Below are positions 51,137 through 60,317 of a DNA stretch of 64,000 nucleotides, one piece after another (the stretch's first letter is position 1; the number at the start of each line of letters is the position of its first letter). This DNA comes from Terriglobia bacterium. GTDB lineage: Bacteria > Acidobacteriota > Terriglobia > Acidiferrales > UBA7541. The stretch spans positions 124,001 through 188,000 of the forward strand of contig JAIQFB010000010.1 of assembly GCA_020073485.1 (NCBI GenBank). Direction: 5' to 3'. Both the position numbers and the translations under genes were made by a program. The notes under the pieces were generated by a model. That model worked only from the letters and a program-made list of their open reading frames with translations. It made no database searches and was not told where the DNA came from.

Positions 51137-51232
51137 GGTAGGACAGGCTTCAGCCTGTCGGGTTATCGTCCTGAAAAAACAAAGGGCAGACAGGCTGATG
51201 ATTCGCTCCGCTCACCACAAGAGCCTGTCCTG
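51137..51232. repeat. repeat family A, diverged copy
   Basis: GGTAGGACAGGCTTCAGCCTGTCGGG (51137-51162) pairs with GACAGGCTGATG.. and ..AGCCTGTCCTGC (to 51232). It is a variant of the family at 18.4 and 36.7 kb with GGACAGG in place of GGCACAGG. It separates the deacetylase and prenyl synthase genes. Confidence 0.68.
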
Positions 51233-51238
51233 CTTTCT

Positions 51239-52213
51239 TCAATTATCGCGGCCGAGAATAAAATCCGGGACGGTGCGCAGGGCCCGGCCAAAATCGGAGT
51301 TGGCGTTGCCGTTCAGGCAGGCCTTGGCGCGATTGGCGAAATCCAGGGCCATGGCCCGCGTGCGGTCCAGCGCCCCAGATTCGTGCACCAGAGCGGTGAT
51401 CTGCTCCGGGCGCACGGTGTCGAATCCTTGTTCCTCGAGGACGGTGTGCACCAGGCGCTGACCGGCGGCTCCGGCGCTTTCCAGCGCATAGATCAAAGGC
51501 AAAGTCACTTTGCCTTCCTTCAGGTCGCTGAGCACGGGTTTGCCGAGTTGTTCGGGCGAGGCCGTAAAATCGAGCACGTCGTCAACCAGCTGGAACGCAA
51601 GGCCCGAAAAGTGACCGTAGTCGGCCAGCGCCTGCTCGCCCGCGTCGTCCAGATTTCCAAGGACCGCGCCCAGCCGCGCGCATCCAGCGAAAAGGCACGC
51701 CGTCTTGCGGGCGGCCAGCTCCAGGGCGTCCTCTTCGGTCAAATCCTCGCGTCCGAGCTTGGACAATTGGACGAGTTCGCCTTCCACCATGTCCTGCGTC
51801 AGCTCGATCAGGACGTCCAGAATCTTGAAGTTGCGTTCGGTGAGGGCCATGTGGAACGACTGCATGTAGAGCCAGTCTCCGGCCAGCACGCTGCGGTGAT
51901 TGCCCCAGCGCGAATTGGCCGAAGGCCGGCCGCGGCGCGTATTGGCTCCGTCAATGACATCATCGTGAATAAGGGTTGCGCTATGAATGAGTTCGACCAC
52001 AGCGCCCAGGCGGACTGCGCTATCGCCGCGGTATCCGGCATAGCCCGCCGCGAGCAGCAACAAGGCCGGGCGCAGGCGTTTGCCGCCTCCGGCTAGCAGG
52101 TAGCTGGAAATCTCCGCGACCGGCTCGATGGCCGAATTATTCTGCAGAGTTAGTTCCAGCTCGACCTTGATCAGATCGTCGCGAACGAGATCAAAAATTT
52201 CCTTCGCCGTCAG
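51239..52213 (-). CDS. ispB: polyprenyl diphosphate synthase, probable CTG start
   Basis: Makes the long isoprenoid chain of respiratory quinones from farnesyl diphosphate and isopentenyl diphosphate. Both Asp-rich motifs are present, LIHDDVIDGANTRRG and QLVDDVLDF. A count from the first standard codon (TTG 52063) would lose the first ~50 residues, including GGGKRLRPALLLLA, which is essential. The frame is open upstream and gives TAKEIFDLVRDDLIKVELE, a normal start, preceded by CTG at 52211-52213. That CTG overlaps the tatD stop as CTGA, like the ATGA and GTGA couplings elsewhere in this window, and GGGAGGAG lies about 13 bases upstream. The resulting 324 residues is the usual length. The chain length cannot be predicted here. 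Confidence 0.88.
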   Translation of the reverse strand: MTAKEIFDLVRDDLIKVELELTLQNNSAIEPVAEISSYLLAGGGKRLRPALLLLAAGYAGYRGDSAVRLGAVVELIHSATLIHDDVIDGANTRRGRPSANSRWGNHRSVLAGDWLYMQSFHMALTERNFKILDVLIELTQDMVEGELVQLSKLGREDLTEEDALELAARKTACLFAGCARLGAVLGNLDDAGEQALADYGHFSGLAFQLVDDVLDFTASPEQLGKPVLSDLKEGKVTLPLIYALESAGAAGQRLVHTVLEEQGFDTVRPEQITALVHESGALDRTRAMALDFANRAKACLNGNANSDFGRALRTVPDFILGRDN

Positions 52214-53043
52214 AAGTGAGATGATGCTCCTCCCGGAACTGCCTGGTCGCGATTGGGGACCCGATCGATGGCAAACAAACGCCGAAAATTTTCCGCCGTC
52301 ACCCCGGCCACATCGTCCGCCGGCAAGTTTCTCACATTCCCGATGGTTCGCGCCACTTCCGCGACGTTGGCCGGCTCGTTGCGGCGTCCGCGGTGCGGCA
52401 CCGGAGCAAGGAACGGAGAATCCGTTTCGATGAGCAGGCGGTCCATCGGAATCGCAGCGGCTGCGTCACGCAAATTCTGGGCCTTGGGGTAGGTCACGTT
52501 CCCCGCGAACGATACCAAAAATCCCATGTCCAATCCGTGGCGCGCTTCTTCGACAGTTCCGCCGAAGCAATGGAAAATGCCGCCCAGCCCGGAACTCCGC
52601 CAATCCTGGTCCAAGATCTTGAGGCAATCCGGCCAGGCTTCGCGGCAATGAATGACGATCGGTTTGCGGGCTGCGCGCGCCTGCTCAAGCTGGCGGCGAA
52701 ACACCTGCGCCTGGATCTCGCGGGGCGAGTGGTCGTAATGAAAGTCGAGTCCAATCTCGCCCCAGGCGATGACGCGCGGATGCCGTGCCAGGCGGTCGAG
52801 TTCGGCGTAGTGCGCTTCGGTGGCATGCCGCGCCTCGTGCGGATGAATTCCGATGGAGGCGTAGATCCAGTCGTGCGCCTCGGCGTAGGGCACCGCCGCG
52901 CCCAGCTTTTCGATCTCCGGGCCGTTGCCGATGGCGAGGATCATGCCCACACCCGCCGACCGGGCGCGCGCCAGCATGGCGTCGCGGTCGGCGTCGTAGT
53001 CGGAGACATCCACGTGCGCGTGCGAATCGATCAGGTTCATCAA
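52210..53043 (-). CDS. tatD: TatD-family metal-dependent DNase
   Basis: A 277-residue TIM-barrel hydrolase. Metal residues are visible: His8 and His10 (IDSHAHVDV), Glu in WGEIGLDFHYD, His in PIVIHCREAW, His in IFHCFGG and Asp in LLIETDSPFLAPVPHRGRRNEP. The family has 3'-5' exonuclease or DNA/D-amino-acyl editing roles. It is often encoded directly after metG, as here, where metG lies 103 bp upstream on the same strand. The downstream ispB starts on its stop codon. Confidence 0.93.
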   Translation of the reverse strand: MMNLIDSHAHVDVSDYDADRDAMLARARSAGVGMILAIGNGPEIEKLGAAVPYAEAHDWIYASIGIHPHEARHATEAHYAELDRLARHPRVIAWGEIGLDFHYDHSPREIQAQVFRRQLEQARAARKPIVIHCREAWPDCLKILDQDWRSSGLGGIFHCFGGTVEEARHGLDMGFLVSFAGNVTYPKAQNLRDAAAAIPMDRLLIETDSPFLAPVPHRGRRNEPANVAEVARTIGNVRNLPADDVAGVTAENFRRLFAIDRVPNRDQAVPGGASSHF

Positions 53044-53065
53044 GTTGGTCGAGTCTTATTTTATA

Positions 53066-53123
53066 GCGCCCGCCTTCAGGCGGGGAGTTGCTCGACGCGA
53101 AAGTGTCCGCCTGAGGGCGGGCA
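53066..53123. repeat. G+C-rich inverted repeat between metG and tatD
   Basis: GCGCCCGCCTTCAGGCGGGG (53066-53085) and GTCCGCCTGAGGGCGGGCAC (53104-53123) are inverted with few mismatches, each with an inner palindrome. The layout resembles family A but with a different core (CCGCCTTCAGGCGG). It lies inside the metG-tatD gap. Confidence 0.65.
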
Positions 53124-53145
53124 CTTCACGGATCGAGACCGAGGA

Positions 53146-55149
<2,004 letters not shown>

Positions 55150-55241
55150 TCGTGAAATTCGATAGTAAGCGGGCTGCCGATGGCTGTCAAATCGCCCTAT
55201 GCGGCTTGATTGTCTCAGGATTAGATTGAGTGGCTCAGACC

Positions 55242-55271
55242 AAAAGAGGCACCCCAAAACCGGGGTGCCTC
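55242..55271 (-). terminator. rho-independent terminator after the secreted-protein gene
   Basis: Minus strand: perfect 10-bp stem (GAGGCACCCC / GGGGTGCCTC), 6-base loop, then TTTT. It lies 53 bases beyond the stop of the gene at 55324 and isolates it from metG. Confidence 0.83.
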
Positions 55272-55323
55272 TGATGCCTACTGAATCAATTCTGAATTCG
55301 AACTAGTTGAACGATCCTCCGGC

Positions 55324-56184
55324 TCAATCCTGCGGTGGGGGCGTTTGCTTGCCTTCTCCACCCGGTCCGCCACGTCTGAATTCGCCGTGTTTCTGGACGA
55401 GTTGAAAGGAAGGATCGGGCAAAAACAAGGAGGACGCGGGCTGACCGATGTTGGAAAGCTGGTAAGTGGAATTTCCAAACCGCGGGTCGGTGCGCGTGAC
55501 CTGCAGGACCAAGTCGAGATCCGGCGAATACAGGCGCTCGGTGGTGGTCACAATGTCAAATTCATTGCCAATCTGGCCCTTGGGGATGGTGCGCGTGACT
55601 TTGCGGTCGTCGACTTTGTAAACCGTAGATGTCATCGGATCGGTGTAGGTCGTCTGCGTGTCGCTGACGGATTCGTTGGCTGCGGACGGTCCCTTGGGCC
55701 CGCGGTCCGGACGTTTGAGATCGCCACGCGGAGGATTGTGCTCGCGAATGGCAAAGACCTGATAGGTCTTCTTGGCGACGTTTTCGATGTATTGCTCCAT
55801 CTTCGTCAAGTTGCGGATATAGATCAGTTCGGGAGCGTCGCCGGATGCGGCCCATGGACCGATGGCCGGCAATTTGACATCACGATAGGTGCTTCCGTCG
55901 GCGTCCCGGGCGATGGTGCCGGTGATGGTGTTCTTGATGGAGTTCCCGGGTAGAGTTTCGCTGTGCGTGATCGTGAAGGTGGCTTGAAACGGCTTACCCG
56001 TTACGGTCTTGCCGCCAAACCCTCCCATCAGCCCGCCGAACTCGAACGACCCGTCCATCAATCGCCCCGGACCGCGGCCCGGTCTGTCAATGCCGCCAGG
56101 AGGCGGCCCTTGCGCTCCCACTACCAGCGCAAGACCAGCCACTGCAAGTGCCGCCCAACCTGTTCGGATCGCAAACTTTTTCAC
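55324..56184 (-). CDS. exported protein of unknown function
   Basis: A 286-residue exported protein. I choose the GTG at 56184 (MKKFAIRTGWAALAVAGLALVVGAQ as the signal peptide) because AAGGAG lies at a proper distance of 8 bases; the ATG two codons earlier is only 2 bases from that site. The mature part is rich in Pro and Gly at both ends (GPPPGGIDRPGRGPGR, EFRRGGPGGEGKQTPPPQD), with a central beta-rich region (VTGKPFQATFTITHSETLPGNSIKNTITGTIARDADGSTYRDV). This looks like an Acidobacteria-type exported protein. It follows an ECF sigma and anti-sigma gene in the same direction. Confidence 0.72.
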   Translation of the reverse strand: MKKFAIRTGWAALAVAGLALVVGAQGPPPGGIDRPGRGPGRLMDGSFEFGGLMGGFGGKTVTGKPFQATFTITHSETLPGNSIKNTITGTIARDADGSTYRDVKLPAIGPWAASGDAPELIYIRNLTKMEQYIENVAKKTYQVFAIREHNPPRGDLKRPDRGPKGPSAANESVSDTQTTYTDPMTSTVYKVDDRKVTRTIPKGQIGNEFDIVTTTERLYSPDLDLVLQVTRTDPRFGNSTYQLSNIGQPASSLFLPDPSFQLVQKHGEFRRGGPGGEGKQTPPPQD

Positions 56185-56248
56185 GGTCATATCTCCTTCT
56201 GCAACACTCCTGAACTGGAAGCGTTCTTTCTCCCAACGACCTGCAAAT

Positions 56249-56968
56249 CTATTGAACCAACTTCACGCCGCGCGGCCAGCCGTCTTCTCCGACCAACACA
56301 TCCGCCTGAATCAGGTCGTCATCGGGAGCTGCCGCGACGGGATAGCCGAGTTGCGCCAAAGAAGCGCGCGTCAACTGCACGCGCACGACCATGCCCGGAT
56401 CGTCGGGAGCTATGGCTCCGGTAAACGGCACCGGCACAAAATCCGATGCGGCGTACGTATCGCCAGAAGCAGCTTCGCCGGCAACCGCATCGGCAGCCTT
56501 TTCTTCCGCTTCTTGCGCCGCCTGCGCACTATCATCCTTCGCCGAGGACGCGGGACCTTTGGCATCCAGCGGAGCGACCGATTGCGAGGAAAAATCCTTC
56601 CTCAGAGCAGGCTGCGACGGCCCCCTGGGCCGGAAACCCAAAGTCCAGATAAAAATCAGCAGAACGGCTGCGGCGGCTCCCATGGAAGACCATTCCAGCG
56701 TCCGGCGCCAGGAGACGCGCCGCTTATGGCTGCGGAACTCAGCCAGCAGCGCAGCTTCCACTCGGGGGGGTGTCTGCTGATGCTGGGCGCGACGGCTGGC
56801 GGCTTCGGTGGCCTCCGCAAGGGCGATGGCCTCGACCATGCGATTCGCGCAAAGGCTGCATACGGCGGTGTGCTCCAAGACCGCTTCGCGCAAACGCACG
56901 TTGAGTAATTCCATGCGCACATAGCCGTGCACGATTTCGTCGAATTCCCTGCACGTCATTTCATTCAT
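56249..56968 (-). CDS. anti-sigma factor with zinc-finger domain
   Basis: A 239-residue transmembrane anti-sigma factor. The cytoplasmic N-terminus has the ZAS motif HTAVCSLC (His, then Cys-x2-Cys) in a helical domain. One membrane helix (WSSMGAAAAVLLIFIWTLGF) follows near residue 100. The extracytoplasmic part has an Ala/Glu/Lys-rich stretch and a C-terminal segment (VRVQLTRASLAQLGYPVAAAPDDDLIQADVLVGEDGWPRGVKLVQ) that may sense a signal. The ATG at 56968 overlaps the sigma factor stop (ATGA), the normal arrangement for the pair. Longer starts exist in frame inside the sigma gene. Confidence 0.87.
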   Translation of the reverse strand: MNEMTCREFDEIVHGYVRMELLNVRLREAVLEHTAVCSLCANRMVEAIALAEATEAASRRAQHQQTPPRVEAALLAEFRSHKRRVSWRRTLEWSSMGAAAAVLLIFIWTLGFRPRGPSQPALRKDFSSQSVAPLDAKGPASSAKDDSAQAAQEAEEKAADAVAGEAASGDTYAASDFVPVPFTGAIAPDDPGMVVRVQLTRASLAQLGYPVAAAPDDDLIQADVLVGEDGWPRGVKLVQ

Positions 56969-57624
56969 TCCCTGCCTCCCAGGCCGGCCCCAAGCGCCTT
57001 GCTGCCAATACGGGCCGGACGGAGTTTCTCGAGCAATATCGAACGCGCGCGGTTCAGGCGTGACCTCACCGTTCCCACCGGGCACGCAAGCAGCGCCGCG
57101 GCTTCGATGTAACTCTTGCCCTCCAGATCGCATAGGGTCACGGGTTCGCGGTAGTGCTCCGGAAGAGTCAGCACCGCGTCTCGCAGAAGATCTTCAATTT
57201 CCGTGCGTTCCAGGCCTTCCAGCACCGTCTCGGCTTTGGGCAGATTCACCGGCGAATGGCCCTTCCCGTTCGAGTGGCCCGGGACTGCGTTCCAATCCGA
57301 GGATCGGGAGGATTCGCCTTCTTCCAGAAGCTGCACGTAGCGGCTCTCTTTTTCATGCAACTTCCGCAAATGATTCCGGGCGATGCCGTAAAGAAAAGCC
57401 CCCGGGGATCCTTTTTCCTGGTCGAACTTCGCGGAATGGCGGATCAAGGTCAAGAACGTCTCCTGAACCACATCGGCTGCGGACTCGGGCCGGGCGGACA
57501 TATGCAAGGCAAAGCGATACAGGCCGCCCTGGTGGCGCCGGTAAAACTCCAGGAAGGCGTCCTCGTCGCCCGAGGAGAGGCGCCGCATGAGTTCAATGTC
57601 GCGTGGTTCCGGTATGTCAGCCAT
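56965..57624 (-). CDS. ECF-type RNA polymerase sigma factor
   Basis: A 219-residue sigma factor of the extracytoplasmic function class. Region 2: DAFLEFYRRHQGGLYRFALHMSARPESAADVVQETFLTLIRHSAKFDQEKGSPGAFLYGIARN; region 4: LPEHYREPVTLCDLEGKSYIEAAALLACPVGTVRSRLNRARSILLEKL. The spacer between them (SRSSDWNAVPGHSNGKGHSP) is longer than usual. It directs its own regulon when freed from the anti-sigma factor encoded next. No clear autoregulatory promoter was seen upstream, where family B-like repeats lie. Confidence 0.93.
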   Translation of the reverse strand: MADIPEPRDIELMRRLSSGDEDAFLEFYRRHQGGLYRFALHMSARPESAADVVQETFLTLIRHSAKFDQEKGSPGAFLYGIARNHLRKLHEKESRYVQLLEEGESSRSSDWNAVPGHSNGKGHSPVNLPKAETVLEGLERTEIEDLLRDAVLTLPEHYREPVTLCDLEGKSYIEAAALLACPVGTVRSRLNRARSILLEKLRPARIGSKALGAGLGGRE

Positions 57625-57641
57625 GTGGTCTTTTCAGGACG

Positions 57642-57744
57642 GGCTGCAAGTACAGCCCGTACCCGTTCGAGCCGGGCTGCGCGCTCCTCTTTCACTCCCG
57701 CGGGTGAAGCGTTACACGCATGAGCAAAGCCCGTACCCGTTAGA
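57642..57744. repeat. repeat family B-like units upstream of the sigma factor
   Basis: GGGCTGCAAGTACAGCCCGTACCCGTTCGAGC, then CGGGCTGCGCGCTCC..TTCACTCCCGCGGGTGAAGCG, and AAAGCCCGTACCCGTT at the end. These share the core of family B with substitutions. They fill the gap to the DUF336 gene, so they may lie in the sigma factor leader. Confidence 0.6.
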
Positions 57745-57892
57745 CGCACGCCCAATGCATTCAGGGTGTATTGCTTTGCGAGGCGTGCAAAGTTCCATTT
57801 TATCGTGCCGGCGCGATCAAGACGCCGGCCTGCAAAGACGATAGTTAGTGTATGCTTACGGCAGCTCGAACCTAAAACATCTGGAGGCCACT

Positions 57893-58384
57893 TTGAAACA
57901 TATTTCCGGAAAACTTGCGGGCGTAATAATGGCGATCGCCTTGACGGGCGTGTCTGGTTTTGCGCAGCTCGCGGAAAAGAAAGCGCTGACGCTGGCGACG
58001 GCCAAGCAGATCGCGGCCGCGTCGGAAACCGAAGCCAACAGCAACAAACTGGCCATGGTCATCACGGTGCTGGACGATGGCGGCAACATGATTTACCAGG
58101 AACGCATGGACGACGCGCAGTTGGCCAGCATTCAAATTTCACTGGGCAAGGCGCATACGGCGCTGGCCTTCAAGCGTCCCACCAAGGCGCTGGAAGATAC
58201 GATTGCCGGAGGACGCAACGCCATATTGTCGCTTCCTGGCGCGGTACTGGTTGAGGGCGGATTGCCCCTGATGGCGGACGGCAAGGTCATCGGCTCGATT
58301 GGCGTCAGCGGCGGCACATCGGCACAGGACGGAATGGTGGCCAAGGCCGGCGCGGATGCGTTCATGAAGATGCTGGCGCACTAA
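57893..58384 (+). CDS. exported DUF336 (GlcG/HbpS-like) protein
   Basis: A 163-residue protein of the DUF336 family, members of which bind haem or cobalamin-type ligands, or act in glycolate use. The signal peptide is residues 1-24 (KHISGKLAGVIMAIALTGVSGFAQ). The domain has LATAKQIAAASETEANSNKLAMVITVLDDGGNMIYQERMDDAQLASIQISLGKAHTALAFKRPTKAL and GGLPLMADGKVIGSIGVSGGTSAQD. The TTG at 57893 is supported by GGAGG five bases upstream and by the signal peptide; the frame is open to 57848. The ligand is unknown. Confidence 0.82.
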   Translation: MKHISGKLAGVIMAIALTGVSGFAQLAEKKALTLATAKQIAAASETEANSNKLAMVITVLDDGGNMIYQERMDDAQLASIQISLGKAHTALAFKRPTKALEDTIAGGRNAILSLPGAVLVEGGLPLMADGKVIGSIGVSGGTSAQDGMVAKAGADAFMKMLAH

Positions 58385-58569
58385 GCCGCGGCCCTGAAAT
58401 TGGAAAGTAAGATAGGCTGCTGATATTATTACGTATGTACTCGGGAACGGGCCCGAGTGCGGAGATTGGGTCTCCGCTGAGCAATCCCGCGAGATCCGGC
58501 CGCGAAAGCATCCGGATCCTTCAGCAATTTTCGCAACGCTCAAAGATTTTCAAGGGGAGGACTGTGCCC

Positions 58570-59913
58570 ATGAAATTCAAATTCTCTCGGTCCGTCACGT
58601 CTGCGCTTCTGATTGCGCCGTTGGCCGCGGGTACGATTTTTCTGGCAGGCGCCGCGGCGCAAAACTCCGGCAAAGCGGCGCAGGTCCAGACCGGGCAAGG
58701 CGGATTCAACGATTGGCACAAAGAACAGCCCGGCAAGCATTACTTGGTGAAGGCGTCCGACTTGCCCCAGCCTTACGTGACCGAGTCGTTTGCCAACCAG
58801 TCGGAAGTGGTGCCGCGTCCGGCGAATGCCTGGCCGAAGGTGCCTGAGGGATTCAAGATCGATCAGGCGCTGACGGGGCTCGAAGGCCCGCGGACGATCA
58901 TCACCGCGCCGAACGGCGACCTGTTTGTGGCGGAAAGCAATCCAGGACGGATTCGCGTGATCCGCGGATTTTCGAGCGACGGAAAAGTGGAAACCAACGA
59001 AGTGTTCGCCTCCGGGCTGACAATGCCCTACGGAATTGCGTTTTATCCGGTGGGGCCAAATCCTCAGTACGTCTACATTGGCAACACCAATTCCATTGTG
59101 CGCTTTCCATACAAGAATGGCGATTTGAAGGCCAGCGGGCCGGCGGAAACCATTGTCGCCAGCATCCCGGGCGGCGCGCGATACGGCGGCGGGCACTGGA
59201 CGCGCAGTCTGGTCTTCACGAGCGACGGAAAGAAATTGCTGGTCGGCGTCGGCTCCAAATCCAACGTGGGCGATGACGCGGCGGAAACCAATCGCGCAGA
59301 TGTGCTGGAATTTAATCCAGACGGATCGGGGCAGCGGATTTACGCCTCCGGAATCCGGAACGCGGCGGGGCTAACCATTAACCCCAAGACCGGACAGCTG
59401 TGGGTGGCCGTGAACGAGCGCGACGCGCTGGGCGACAACCTGGTGCCAGATTACGTGACGCACGTGCAGGAAGGCGGCTTCTACGGATGGCCGTGGTACT
59501 ACCTGGGCCCGAATCCTGATCCGCGATTTGCGGGAAAGCATCCGGAACTCAAGGAGAAAGTCCTCGTTCCCGACACGCTGCTGCAGTCGCACTCGGCTCC
59601 GCTGTGCCTGACGTTTTACGATGGCAAGCAATTCCCCGCCGAATATCGCGGCGATATTTTCGTGACGTCGCACGGATCGTGGAACCGCGATCACCGAACC
59701 GGTTACAAGGTGGTGCACGTCCTTACCCCGAATGGAAAAGCGACCGGCGAGTATGAAGACTTCGTCACCGGATTTGTGCTGAACGATGCCAAGGTGTGGG
59801 GGCGTCCGGTAGGGGTGACGGTGGCCAAAGACGGGTCGTTGGTATTCACGGACGACGCTTCCAATAGCGTGTGGCGCGTGACGTATGCAGGCGGCAAGCA
59901 TTCCGGGAATTAA
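58570..59913 (+). CDS. sorbosone dehydrogenase-like quinoprotein
   Basis: A 447-residue exported six-bladed propeller enzyme of the glucose/sorbosone dehydrogenase family (PQQ-dependent sugar dehydrogenases). Signal peptide: residues 1-30 (LLIAPLAAGTIFLAGAAAQ). Family marks: LEGPRTIITAPNGDLFVAESNPGRIRV, GLTMPYGIAFYP, GARYGGGHWTRSLVFTSDGKKLLVGVGSKSN, IRNAAGLTINPKTGQLWVAVNERD, GWPWYYLG and HGSWNRDHRTGYKVV. ATG 58570 has GGGGAGG 9 bases upstream. The substrate is probably a sugar or aldose in the periplasm. It lies 185 bp after the DUF336 gene. No PQQ biosynthesis genes are in the window. Confidence 0.88.
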   Translation: MKFKFSRSVTSALLIAPLAAGTIFLAGAAAQNSGKAAQVQTGQGGFNDWHKEQPGKHYLVKASDLPQPYVTESFANQSEVVPRPANAWPKVPEGFKIDQALTGLEGPRTIITAPNGDLFVAESNPGRIRVIRGFSSDGKVETNEVFASGLTMPYGIAFYPVGPNPQYVYIGNTNSIVRFPYKNGDLKASGPAETIVASIPGGARYGGGHWTRSLVFTSDGKKLLVGVGSKSNVGDDAAETNRADVLEFNPDGSGQRIYASGIRNAAGLTINPKTGQLWVAVNERDALGDNLVPDYVTHVQEGGFYGWPWYYLGPNPDPRFAGKHPELKEKVLVPDTLLQSHSAPLCLTFYDGKQFPAEYRGDIFVTSHGSWNRDHRTGYKVVHVLTPNGKATGEYEDFVTGFVLNDAKVWGRPVGVTVAKDGSLVFTDDASNSVWRVTYAGGKHSGN

Positions 59914-59978
59914 ATGGCTAGTTTGCTGGTTCCGCGTTTCATGAGGGCTGCGGGGTAGTGAAAACTTGCTTGGATATT

Positions 59979-60122
59979 GGATTTAGCACAGAGAACACTG
60001 AGGACACAGAGAGCACAGAGACAAGAAATTTTCGATCCTTGGAAATTTCTGAGCGACGCTAGACTTTCCCTGCACTCTTGTAGTGTCCGTGTTCTCTGTG
60101 TCCTCTGTGTTAGAGCTTTCAA
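59979..60122. repeat. repeat family C, inverted pair, in a 404-base gap
   Basis: Arms at 59979-60032 (TTTAGCACAGAGAACACTGAGG..) and 60073-60122 (..TGTTCTCTGTGTCCTCTGTGTTAG). It occupies the first half of the gap 59914-60317 before argS. Confidence 0.76.
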
Positions 60123-60194
60123 GGTTTAGAATGGGCACCACGGCAACCTCCAACCCGCAACCTACTACCTACGGCCTACATCGTCTCTCATTTC

Positions 60195-60282
60195 CGGCTG
60201 GCTCCACGCTTCGCTTAAAGCGTTCAGCGTAAAAGTAGAGCCCGTTCTTTTTTCCGGCTGGCTCCAAGTGGAGCCCGCACCC
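60195..60282. repeat. repeat family B, two units, upstream of argS
   Basis: First unit: GGCTGGCTCCACGCTTCGCTTAAAGCGTTCAGCGTAAAAGTAGAGCCCG; second unit: GGCTGGCTCCAAGTGGAGCCCGCACCC. Same two-unit order as at 23802-23890 between nuoM and nuoL. Confidence 0.72.
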
Positions 60283-60288
60283 TATAAT
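60283..60288 (+). promoter_or_regulatory. -10 box of argS at the end of a repeat
   Basis: TATAAT lies immediately after the CACCC of a family B repeat, 30 bases before the argS GTG. No good -35 is visible at 16-18 bases distance; that region is repeat sequence. Confidence 0.42.
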
Positions 60289-60317
60289 CACTAATTCTCA
60301 TTCTGGATTGGAGCTTT

